From an uncultured Eubacteriales bacterium (GTDB lineage Bacteria; Bacillota; Clostridia; Oscillospirales; Oscillospiraceae), in the NCBI GenBank assembly GCA_900544765.1, contig UQWI01000001.1:62001-126000 (forward strand): 64,000 nucleotides of DNA. Direction: 5' to 3'. Below, piece by piece: positions 57,687 to 64,000 of the stretch (positions are counted from its first letter, which is position 1; each line of letters starts with the position of its first letter). The notes below the pieces were generated by a model that saw only the letters and a program-made list of their open reading frames with translations, made no database searches and was not told where the DNA came from. The translations under genes were made by a program, and so were the position numbers.

Positions 57687-57848
57687 ATGAAGCAGCTCAT
57701 CGTCAACACCATGAACCGTGTGAATTCCGTCTCCATCTGCGCCCAGGCTCGCAATGCTTTTGCGGGCTTCTTTAGCTATGTCTATTTTTATTTTTACTTT
57801 TATTCCCAGACTAAGCTAAGAAGCCTGACAAGACCAGCGGCCTGCTGA
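57687..57848 (+). CDS. Phe/Tyr-rich leader peptide of the ABC importer operon
   Basis: A 53-codon frame with a strong, well-spaced Shine-Dalgarno (GGAAAGGAG, 8 bases ahead of ATG). Residues 28-39 read FFSYVYFYFYFY, ten aromatic residues in twelve. The frame uses TTT and TAT for most of these (five of six Phe, four of five Tyr in residues 25-39), although the transporter gene downstream uses TTC and TAC almost everywhere. It is followed by a terminator and by an aromatic-amino-acid-type ABC importer operon. By analogy with PheL it is inferred to be a regulatory leader peptide sensing charged tRNA-Phe/tRNA-Tyr. No similar protein is recognised. Confidence 0.85.
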   Translation: MKQLIVNTMNRVNSVSICAQARNAFAGFFSYVYFYFYFYSQTKLRSLTRPAAC

Positions 57849-57873
57849 ACGCATAACTTTAGCAGCAACGGCC
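57839..57873 (+). promoter_or_regulatory. Candidate antiterminator overlapping the leader stop codon
   Basis: GGCCTGCTG (57839-57847) can pair with CAGCA (57863-57867) and GGCC (57870-57873), leaving two bulged bases. The leader stop TGA is at 57846-57848, inside the 5' arm. The 3' arm overlaps the 5' arm of the terminator (57867-57879), so the two folds exclude each other. A ribosome at the stop codon would cover the 5' arm; one stalled on the Phe/Tyr run would not. Confidence 0.65.
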
Positions 57874-57902
57874 CTCGCCTTGAACGGCGGGGGCCGTTTT
57901 TT
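57867..57902 (+). terminator. Intrinsic terminator (attenuator) of the ABC importer leader
   Basis: A 13-bp stem (57867-57879 with 57886-57898, one G-T pair) and a 6-base loop, followed by TTTTTT. It stands between the leader peptide and the transporter genes, so unchecked it would shut the operon off. Confidence 0.9.
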
Positions 57903-58037
57903 GTTTGTGGTTGTATCTAACGAGATGACCAACACCGTCTGACTCTACTGATGCGGGCATCTGCTGCGGCATTGGTCACCCGTCAGAAACAACCACAGGC
58001 GAGCTCTTACGAAAAGAAATAGGAAAAGGAGACGAAA
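57903..58037 (+). promoter_or_regulatory. Structured 5' region between the attenuator and the first transporter gene
   Basis: Three nested stems can form in register: 57906-57914 with 57989-57997 (9 bp), 57926-57932 with 57972-57978 (7 bp), and 57950-57954 with 57957-57961 (5 bp). The stems end before the GGAG of the 58038 gene. It could be a second regulatory or stability element; no known riboswitch was recognised. Confidence 0.5.
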
Positions 58038-59075
58038 ATGATGAAGATGAAGAAACTGCTCTGTATCGCCCTGGCGGCAGTGATGGTACTCGCCCTCGCA
58101 GCCTGCGGCAGCACTACCCAGCCCAGCGAGAACGGCGACCCCACCTCGAACCCCAGCAGTGAGCCCACTGCCAACCCCAGTTCCGGCGCCGAAGCTGCCC
58201 AGTATGTCGTCGGCATCTGCCAGCAGATGACCCACGACGCGCTCGACCAGGCCACGCTCGGCTTCAAGGACGCGCTCAATGAAATTCTCGGCGAAGGCGT
58301 CGTGGAGTTCCGCGAGCAGAACGCCGGCGGCGAGCAGACCAACTGCACGACCATTATGAACGGCTTCGTCTCCGAAGGCGTGGATCTCATCCTCGCCAAC
58401 GCCACCTGGCCGCTCCAGGCGGCCGCCAGCGCTACGGCCGACATCCCCATTCTCGGCACCAGCGTCACCGACTACGCCACTGCGCTGAACCTCGACAACT
58501 GGACCGGCACCGTCGGCAACAACATCTCCGGCACCAGCGACCTCGCCCCGCTCGACCAGCAGGCGGACATGATTCAGGAGCTCTTCCCCGACGCCGAGAC
58601 TATAGGCCTGCTCTACTGCTCCGGCGAGCCCAACAGCGTCTACCAGGTAGAGACCATCAGCTCCTACCTCGAGGAGATGGGCTACACCTGCACCCCCTAC
58701 GCCTTCACCGACGTGAACGACCTCTCCAGCGTCACCCAGACCGCCTGTGACAACTCCGACGTCATCTACATCCCCACCGACAACACCGCCGCCTCCAACA
58801 CCGAGACGATAGCCAACGTCGTCCTGGCCGCGGGCGTGCCCGTAGTCACCGGTGAGAGCGGACTTTGCTCCGGCTGCGGCGTGGCCACCCTGTCCATCAG
58901 CTACTACGACCTCGGCTACACCACCGGCGAGATGGCCGCGCAGATACTCCAGGGCGAGGCCGACATCACCACCATGGCCGTCCAGAGTGCGCCGAACGTC
59001 ACCAAGATGTACAACGCCGCCAACTGCGAGACCCTGGGCATCACCATCCCCGAAGGCTACGAAGCCATCGCCTGA
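58038..59075 (+). CDS. ABC importer substrate-binding lipoprotein, TrpX-like (COG2984), copy 1
   Basis: A 345-residue lipoprotein. The signal peptide ends at LALAAC with C23; a low-complexity Ser/Asn/Pro linker (about 24-52) and a two-lobe periplasmic-binding-type domain follow. Conserved blocks include FREQNAGGEQTNCTTI, LANATWPLQAA, and LLYCSGEPNSVYQVE. The COG2984 family includes the predicted tryptophan/tyrosine-type importer protein TrpX. It lies after the aromatic leader and before the permease and ATPase. AAGGAG precedes ATG 58038. An aromatic amino acid or derivative as ligand is inferred from the leader, not from the protein itself. Confidence 0.88.
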   Translation: MMKMKKLLCIALAAVMVLALAACGSTTQPSENGDPTSNPSSEPTANPSSGAEAAQYVVGICQQMTHDALDQATLGFKDALNEILGEGVVEFREQNAGGEQTNCTTIMNGFVSEGVDLILANATWPLQAAASATADIPILGTSVTDYATALNLDNWTGTVGNNISGTSDLAPLDQQADMIQELFPDAETIGLLYCSGEPNSVYQVETISSYLEEMGYTCTPYAFTDVNDLSSVTQTACDNSDVIYIPTDNTAASNTETIANVVLAAGVPVVTGESGLCSGCGVATLSISYYDLGYTTGEMAAQILQGEADITTMAVQSAPNVTKMYNAANCETLGITIPEGYEAIA

Positions 59076-59140
59076 GAATCAAACCAACACACGCTCGGGG
59101 GGCTGCGGCCCCCTTGAGCGTCTGACTAAGGAGCAGACCA

Positions 59141-60103
59141 ATGGACATCTTGCAATCGCTTGTAAACTCCCTGCCCGGCGTGGCCGGTCAGGGCCTCATC
59201 TGGGGCCTCATGGCCATGGGCGTGTATATCACATACCGCATACTGGACGTCGCCGACCTCACAGTTGACGGCACGCTCGGCACCGGCGGCGCGGTGTGCG
59301 TGCTGCTGATGGTGAACGGCGTGAACGCCTGGCTGGCGCTGCTGATAGCTACAATCGCCGGTATGCTCGCCGGGCTGGTAACAGGGCTGTTTCACACGAA
59401 ATGCGGGATTCCGGCCATACTCTCCGGCATACTCACCCAGCTGGCGCTCTACTCCATAAATCTGCGCATTATGGGCTGGGGTACCAGCGCCGGGACGCAG
59501 TCCACGCTGGCCATCAGCGTCGACAAGTACGACCTCATAGTCTCGTCGCGCTACGTCCGTGAGCTGAACCTCTCGAACCCCCTGCCCATCCTGCTGGTGA
59601 TAACCGCCGCAGTCATCGCGCTGCTCTGGTGGTTCTTCAAGACGGAGAGCGGCAGCGCGCTGCGCGCCACGGGCGCCAACCGCCAGATGGCCCGCGCCCA
59701 GGGCATCAACACATCCCGCAACACCGTAATCGGCCTGATGATATCCAACGGCATGGTCGGTCTTGCGGGCGGTCTGCTGGCCCAGTACCAGGGCAGCAGC
59801 AGCGTGGACATGGGCCGCGGCGCAATTGTAATCGGCCTGGCCGCCGTCATCATCGGCGAAGTGCTCCTTCGCGGCAACGGCAAGGTGCTGCGCGGCCTCA
59901 TCGGCTGCACGGTCGGCGCCATAGTCTACTACTTCGTCATCCAGATAGTGCTCAGGCTCGGCCTAGGCACAAACGACCTGAAACTCTTCACCGCACTCAT
60001 AGTCGCGCTCTTCCTCGCCATCCCCTATTGGAAGGGCAAAGCCGCCGCAGCGCGCAAGCGCACCGTCACTCTCAAGGAGGAAAAGAACAATGCTCGAGCT
60101 TAA
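59141..60103 (+). CDS. ABC importer permease, TrpY-like (COG4120)
   Basis: A 320-residue inner-membrane translocator with about eight or nine hydrophobic segments. The conserved GxTVDGTLGTGGAV-like stretch (DLTVDGTLGTGGAV, about 40-53) and the AQGINTSRNTVIGLMISNGMVGLAGGL block (about 186-212) are characteristic of the COG4120/BPD_transp_2 type. It forms the channel for the TrpX-like binding protein. An AAGGAG-type Shine-Dalgarno precedes the ATG. The ATPase gene overlaps its end by 14 bases. Confidence 0.9.
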   Translation: MDILQSLVNSLPGVAGQGLIWGLMAMGVYITYRILDVADLTVDGTLGTGGAVCVLLMVNGVNAWLALLIATIAGMLAGLVTGLFHTKCGIPAILSGILTQLALYSINLRIMGWGTSAGTQSTLAISVDKYDLIVSSRYVRELNLSNPLPILLVITAAVIALLWWFFKTESGSALRATGANRQMARAQGINTSRNTVIGLMISNGMVGLAGGLLAQYQGSSSVDMGRGAIVIGLAAVIIGEVLLRGNGKVLRGLIGCTVGAIVYYFVIQIVLRLGLGTNDLKLFTALIVALFLAIPYWKGKAAAARKRTVTLKEEKNNARA

Positions 60104-60887
60104 CAACGTCTCCAAGACCTTCAACCCCGGCACCATAAATGCCAAGACTGCGCTCAGCGGCCTGAACCTCACTCTCAACGACGGCGACTTCGTGACTGTG
60201 ATAGGCGGCAACGGCGCAGGCAAGAGCACAATGCTCAACGCCATAGCGGGCGCGTTCGACGTCGACGGCGGCAGCATCGTCATAGACGGCACCGACATCA
60301 CCCGTCAGAGCGAGCACAAGCGCGCCGCCATGATAGGCCGCGTATTCCAGGACCCCATGATGGGTACCGCCCCGACGATGACCATAGAAGAGAACCTGGC
60401 CCTCGCCGCCCGGCGCGGACGCCGCCGCACCCTGGCCTGGGGCATACGCAAAAGCGAGCGCGAGCGCTACCGTGAGCAGCTCTCCCGTCTCGGCCTCGGC
60501 CTTGAGAACCGCATGACCGCCCGCGCCGGCCTGCTATCCGGCGGCCAGCGCCAGGCCCTGACCCTGCTCATGGCCTCGCTGGTGCGGCCCAGGCTGCTGC
60601 TCCTCGACGAGCACACCGCCGCCCTCGACCCCGGCACCGCCGCGCGCGTGCTGGAGCTCAGCGACCAGATAGTCCGCGAGGGCCGCCTCACCACGCTGAT
60701 GGTCACGCACAACATGCGCGACGCCATAGAGCACGGCAACCGACTCATAATGATGAGCGAGGGCCGCATAGTCCTCGACATATCCGGCGAGGAGAAACGC
60801 CGCCTCACCGTCGACAGCCTGCTCGCCAAGTTCTCCCGCGCCGCCGGCGAAGACATGCTGACGGACAGAGTGCTCATAGGCGCATAA
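60090..60887 (+). CDS. ABC importer ATPase, TrpZ-like (COG1101)
   Basis: A 265-residue ABC ATPase with Walker A GGNGAGKST (about 38-46), signature LLSGGQRQALTL, Walker B LLLLDEHTAALD, and the H-loop MVTHNMRDA. It powers the importer together with the COG4120 permease. It starts within the permease gene behind AAGGAGG. A second binding-protein gene follows after 410 bases of hairpin-rich sequence. Confidence 0.94.
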   Translation: MLELNNVSKTFNPGTINAKTALSGLNLTLNDGDFVTVIGGNGAGKSTMLNAIAGAFDVDGGSIVIDGTDITRQSEHKRAAMIGRVFQDPMMGTAPTMTIEENLALAARRGRRRTLAWGIRKSERERYREQLSRLGLGLENRMTARAGLLSGGQRQALTLLMASLVRPRLLLLDEHTAALDPGTAARVLELSDQIVREGRLTTLMVTHNMRDAIEHGNRLIMMSEGRIVLDISGEEKRRLTVDSLLAKFSRAAGEDMLTDRVLIGA

Positions 60888-61297
60888 AAATCGTCCAGGG
60901 AGGACGTTGTCCCCCCTAGATACCGTCCACCCAGCAGCCGGATACCCCCCTTCGCCTTGCACGGCAAGGCGAAGCCCCGACTCGATGAATACGGCTCAAC
61001 GACGTCACAGTGAAGTTTTCGTCCACCTTTTTCAAAAGGTGGCGGGTTCCAAGGGCGGAGCCCTTGGTCGCGCTCAGGGAGCGCGAAATACTTACGCGAC
61101 AATAAAAGTCAGGAGGGGGTCTGGTGGAACCCTACTAAGGGATTCCCCAGGAGAGATGACTTACAATTTATTAGGCAACTATGCACCCCGTAGGTTGTTT
61201 GTATCTTGCATTTAATGCTGCGTGCGACAGCCGGGGGTGTATTTTTGCGGCCTAAATCAGGCCAAATATAGCAAAACCAAGAAAAGAGGTAACCAAA
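60888..61297 (+). other. Hairpin-rich intergenic region with no gene
   Basis: Three consecutive stable hairpins were read: CCACCTTTT/AAAAGGTGG (61023-61042), CCAAGGG/CCCTTGG (61049-61067), and CGCGCTC/GAGCGCG (61069-61085). A fourth, imperfect stem occupies about 61119-61148, and a GGCCT/AGGCC hairpin lies at 61249-61263 shortly before the Shine-Dalgarno of the next gene. No good promoter was seen. The first half looks like a family of intergenic palindromic sequences. Confidence 0.6.
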
Positions 61298-62275
61298 ATG
61301 CACAGGAAACTGCTCTCCGCCGCACTCGCGGCCACGATGACGCTCACGCTCGCCGCCTGCGGCTCAGCCCAGGACGACGCCCAGAGCGCCGAAAACCCCG
61401 ACGCCTATATCGTGGGCATCTGCGAACAGATGGAACACGTCTCGCTCAGTGAAGCCACCCGTGGCTTTAAGGACGCGCTGACAGAGGCGCTCGGCGCAGA
61501 CAACGTGACCTTCCGTGAGCAGAATGCCGGCGGAGAGCAGACCAACTGCACAACTATAATAAACGGCTTTGTCAGCGAAGGCGTCGACCTCATACTCGCC
61601 AACGCCACCTGGCCGCTCCAGGCCGCGCAGAGCGCCACAGCCGACATCCCCGTGCTCGGCACCTCCGTCACCGACTACGGCACCGCCCTCGGCATAGAGG
61701 GCTTCTCCGGCACCGTCGGCGGCAATATCTCCGGCACCAGCGACCTCGTCGACCTTGAGGCCCAGGCAAAGATAGTCCAGGAGCTCTTTCCCGACGCCGG
61801 GAATGTCGGCCTGCTCTACTGCTCCGGCGAGCCCAACAGCGTCTACCAGATAGAGACCGTGCGTGAGAGCCTAGAAGCCATGGGCTACACCTGCGAGGTC
61901 TACGCCTTCACCGACGTGAACGACCTCGCCAGCGTCACCCAGGCCGCCTGCGACACCTCCGACGTCATCTACATCCCCACCGACAACACCGTCGCGTCCA
62001 ACACCGAGAGCGTCGCCAACGTGGCCCTGGCCGCAGGCGTCCCCATCGTGGGCGGAGACCCCGGCATCTGCTCCGGCTGCGGCGTGGCCACCATAGCCAC
62101 GGATTACTATGAGCTCGGCCGCCTGACCGGCGAAATGGCCGCAAAGATACTCACCGGCGAGGCGGATATCTCCACCATGCCCGTGCAGTACGGCGCGATG
62201 GAAAAGCTCTACAACCCCGCCAACTGCGAAACCCTCGGTATAACCATCCCCGAAGGCTACACAGCCGTAGAGTGA
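61298..62275 (+). CDS. ABC importer substrate-binding lipoprotein, TrpX-like, copy 2
   Basis: A 325-residue paralogue of the 58038 gene. The signal peptide ends LTLAAC with C21. The same blocks FREQNAGGEQTNCTTI, LANATWPLQAA, YCSGEPNSVYQIE and NCETLGITIPEGY are present, so most of the domain is conserved. The Ser/Asn/Pro linker of copy 1 is much shorter. It has AGAGGT before the ATG and an intrinsic terminator after it. With one permease and one ATPase for two receptors, the importer may take two related ligands, or the second copy may be expressed differently. Confidence 0.88.
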   Translation: MHRKLLSAALAATMTLTLAACGSAQDDAQSAENPDAYIVGICEQMEHVSLSEATRGFKDALTEALGADNVTFREQNAGGEQTNCTTIINGFVSEGVDLILANATWPLQAAQSATADIPVLGTSVTDYGTALGIEGFSGTVGGNISGTSDLVDLEAQAKIVQELFPDAGNVGLLYCSGEPNSVYQIETVRESLEAMGYTCEVYAFTDVNDLASVTQAACDTSDVIYIPTDNTVASNTESVANVALAAGVPIVGGDPGICSGCGVATIATDYYELGRLTGEMAAKILTGEADISTMPVQYGAMEKLYNPANCETLGITIPEGYTAVE

Positions 62276-62280
62276 CCAGA

Positions 62281-62311
62281 GCCGTCCCGGCCCAACGCCG
62301 GGACGGCTTTT
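62281..62311 (+). terminator. Intrinsic terminator of the ABC importer operon
   Basis: GCCGTCCCGGC (62281-62291) pairs with GCCGGGACGGC (62297-62307), followed by TTTT. Confidence 0.92.
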
Positions 62312-62486
62312 GCGCTCAGCAGGTCTGCTGACGGCCGCATTCTCTTGCGTCATGCCGTCCGACGATATATTTGCCCAAAACCGGAACGCGCTACAGCCAA
62401 TATCAAGCCGTTCCGGCTGTTTATATACCAGAAAAAGCATTTCCAAACTATTTACAATTTGTTCGCTGTTTTTTACAGCTTTCGGC
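62312..62486. other. Intergenic region with inverted repeats
   Basis: The gap between the second binding protein and the CBS gene (62276-62619) holds no gene. It contains CAGCAG-GT-CTGCTG (62317-62330) and CCGGAACG/CGTTCCGG (62381-62388 with 62409-62416). It is A+T-rich towards its right end, where the CBS-gene promoter lies. Confidence 0.5.
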
Positions 62487-62515
62487 TTGATTTCAGCTCC
62501 AGTATAGGTTATTAT
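62487..62515 (+). promoter_or_regulatory. Sigma-A promoter of the CBS-domain gene
   Basis: TTGATT (62487-62492) and TATTAT (62510-62515) have a 17-base spacer. Transcription would start near 62522, upstream of two possible translation starts. Confidence 0.75.
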
Positions 62516-62619
62516 ATATAAGGAATGAGGAGAAGCGCACCGTGCAATTATTCAGGAAGGAGGCGCGTATCAAGGCGCGGCGCCGCGTAAAGTATACCAT
62601 AACGTCAGGAAGGTCAAAA

Positions 62620-63045
62620 ATGAACATTCCTAAAATACTCACCCCCAAGGCAATGACCGCCTACCTAAACGACAACGACACCGTCCGTCAGGGGCTCGAG
62701 GTCATGAAGCGCTATGGCTACACCGCCATACCTGTGCTGAACGACCACGGCGAGTACATCGGCTGCATCACCGAGGGCGACTTCCTCTGGCACATCCTGT
62801 CCACCGGCAGCACCTCAATGAAAAGCCAGGAGCGCTACCGCATCTCCGAGCTTGTCCGCCGCGACTTCTGCCCACCGCTCGGCATTGCCGCCGATGACGA
62901 CGAGGTAATCGACGCCGTCATGCAGCAGAACTTTGTCCCCATAGTCGACGACCGAGGCTGCTTCTGCGGCATCGTTACCAGGCGCAGCGTAATAGGCGCC
63001 CTGGCCGGGGCCGAGGCCACGCTCATCGGCAAGGCCGCCATATAA
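62620..63045 (+). CDS. Two-CBS-domain protein
   Basis: A 141-residue protein consisting of two CBS motifs: the first around LEVMKRYGYTAIPVLNDHGEYIGCITEGDFL (about 26-56), the second around AVMQQNFVPIVDDRGCFCGIVTRRSVI (about 101-127). CBS pairs bind adenosine nucleotides and act as energy or ligand sensors. The ATG at 62620 follows AGGAAGG. A GTG at 62542, behind GAGGAG, would add 26 mostly basic residues in frame and cannot be excluded. It stands alone with its own promoter and terminator; the target is unknown. Confidence 0.88.
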   Translation: MNIPKILTPKAMTAYLNDNDTVRQGLEVMKRYGYTAIPVLNDHGEYIGCITEGDFLWHILSTGSTSMKSQERYRISELVRRDFCPPLGIAADDDEVIDAVMQQNFVPIVDDRGCFCGIVTRRSVIGALAGAEATLIGKAAI

Positions 63046-63058
63046 ATACGAAAAAGAC

Positions 63059-63085
63059 AGCCGCCCTGTTTCCAGGGCGGCTTTT
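63059..63085. terminator. Bidirectional terminator between the CBS gene and the P-type ATPase
   Basis: AGCCGCCCTG (63059-63068) pairs with CAGGGCGGCT (63073-63082), followed by TTTT; A-rich sequence lies on the other side. Confidence 0.88.
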
Positions 63086-63093
63086 ATATTGCC

Positions 63094-64000
63094 TCAGAGC
63101 AGCCTTGTCATGCTCTTGAGGCTGATGGCGACGGTGGAGGCATTGTGAAGCATAGCTCCCGTGGCCGGAGGCAGTATGCCTGTTAGACCCAGCGCTATAA
63201 GCGCGCCGTTGAAGCCTATCACGAAGCGGTAATTTGAGCGTATCCTTGCCATAAGCGCCAGCGCTATCCTGCGCAGGGCTACAAGCTCGGATATGTCCCC
63301 CTCGGAGATGGTGATGTCGGCAATTTCCCTGGCAATCGCCGCGCCGGAGCTTATCGCCACACCGGCGTCGGCGGCGGAAAGCGCCGGAGAATCGTTTATG
63401 CCGTCGCCGACCATAATGACCGTATGCCCGGCAGCCTTGAGCTTTTGTACATATGCTGCTTTGTCCTCAGGCAGTACCTCGGCGCAGAAATCGTCCACGC
63501 CGACCTCGGCCGCTATGGCCTCAGCAGTGCGGCGGCTGTCGCCGGTTAGCATAATGCACCTGCTTATACCCAGTTCCCTAAGCCTTCTCAGGGCCGGCAC
63601 CGCCTCCGGTCTGAGCGGGTCGGAAACGCATATCACAGCTGCCAGCGTGCCGGCAACAGACAGGTACAGATGAGAATAGTGCGTCGGGATTGCATCAAAC
63701 CTCCCACGCTCACCATCCGGCACAACGCAGCCGCAGTCCTCAAAAATGAAGTGCGCCGAGCCAATCTGAACTGTCTCTTCGCCCACGCGGCTGGATATCC
63801 CATGGGCGACTATGTACTCCACCTTGCTGTGCAGCTCATCATGGCTCAGTCCAAGCTCCTGTGCCCGGCGGACAACGGCGTTCGCCATCGAGTGCGGAAA
63901 GTGCTCTTCCAGGCATGCGGCCAGGCGCAGCATCTCGTCCCTGTCCTTGCCGCCGAAGGTGACGATGTCCGCCACCTCCGGGCAGGCGCATGTGAGCGTA
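63094..64000 (-). CDS. Heavy-metal-type P-type ATPase, C-terminal part
   Basis: About 302 codons are in the window and the frame remains open at the right edge. The first residues read TLTCACPEV, the end of the DKTGTLT phosphorylation loop, whose aspartate lies just outside. The nucleotide-binding region contains the histidine of EEHFPHSMANAV (SPHP-like HP motif altered to PHS), and the hinge MLTGDSRRT, MVGDGINDSPAL and ASTVAISLKSMTRLL endings are typical of P1B ATPases. The transported metal cannot be told because the membrane CPx motif is not visible. A GTG at 63975 is internal, not the start. Confidence 0.93.
   Translation of the reverse strand, partial: TLTCACPEVADIVTFGGKDRDEMLRLAACLEEHFPHSMANAVVRRAQELGLSHDELHSKVEYIVAHGISSRVGEETVQIGSAHFIFEDCGCVVPDGERGRFDAIPTHYSHLYLSVAGTLAAVICVSDPLRPEAVPALRRLRELGISRCIMLTGDSRRTAEAIAAEVGVDDFCAEVLPEDKAAYVQKLKAAGHTVIMVGDGINDSPALSAADAGVAISSGAAIAREIADITISEGDISELVALRRIALALMARIRSNYRFVIGFNGALIALGLTGILPPATGAMLHNASTVAISLKSMTRLL

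Noticed and set aside
61156-61215. Possible second leader peptide (MTYNLLGNYAPRRLFVSCI) before the second binding-protein gene.
   Set aside because: The Shine-Dalgarno is too close to the ATG, aromatic codons are few and scattered, and no terminator/antiterminator pair follows it.

Overview
The window is about 64 kb of chromosome from a G+C-rich, endospore-forming member of the Clostridia, most likely an Oscillospiraceae/Ruminococcaceae-type gut bacterium. This is inferred from gene content: spore-associated genes (a GerW/YtfJ protein, a DacF-type carboxypeptidase, a SpoIVFA/SpoIVFB-like pair), the diaminopimelate aminotransferase route (dapL, dapF), RNase J, LepB, RbgA, ScpAB, strong AGGAGG ribosome-binding sites, and sigma-A promoters with 17-bp spacers. 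No phage genes, IS transposases, CRISPR arrays or rRNA were seen. There is one tRNA, tRNA-Pro(CGG).

Layout. 1-6.3 kb (minus strand): the end of a BaiN/HI0933 flavoprotein, an RpiR regulator, and rluB, dacF, ytfJ, DUF2953, scpB, scpA and an M50 protease. 6.35-9.5 kb: an A+T-rich islet with a TetR regulator divergent from a permease and a metal-dependent amidohydrolase, closed by a strong terminator. 9.5-16 kb: the protein-quality-control operon tig-clpP-clpX-lon-engB. 16-23.6 kb: a phosphoesterase, DUF1540, thrC, the overlapping yraN-rnhB-rbgA-lepB block, rplS with its leader, a flavodoxin, a GT8 glycosyltransferase and DUF308. 23.7-28.4 kb: a TetR regulator and an asymmetric heterodimeric ABC exporter. 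28.4-32.1 kb: a sigma/anti-sigma pair, a von Willebrand A protein and a small P-loop G protein. 32.1-38.6 kb: a radical-SAM pair, a transglutaminase-like protein, a SpoIVFAB-like pair, tRNA-Pro and thioredoxin. 38.7-43 kb: a 2-hydroxyacyl-CoA dehydratase activase divided into two overlapping genes. 43-54 kb: housekeeping genes (rnj, recR, rpe, glmM, nagB, dapL, dapF) interrupted by copies of a dispersed non-coding repeat. 54-57.5 kb: a large Fe-S/flavin oxidoreductase and a HypA-like protein. 57.6-62.3 kb: a TrpXYZ-type ABC importer operon with two substrate-binding proteins. 62.6-64 kb: a CBS-domain protein and the C-terminal part of a metal P-type ATPase.

The most interesting item is the leader of the ABC importer operon (57.6-58.0 kb). 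A sigma-A promoter is followed by a well-placed Shine-Dalgarno and a 53-codon reading frame with ten Phe/Tyr codons in twelve (FFSYVYFYFYFY). The stop codon of that frame lies inside one arm of a potential antiterminator, and that structure overlaps an intrinsic terminator. This is the geometry expected for ribosome-mediated transcription attenuation responding to phenylalanine/tyrosine, placed before a transporter whose family includes predicted aromatic amino acid importers. Other items worth a second look are the dispersed repeat family, the low-G+C islet with matched operators, the VWA/G-protein neighbourhood, and several palindromic operator candidates.
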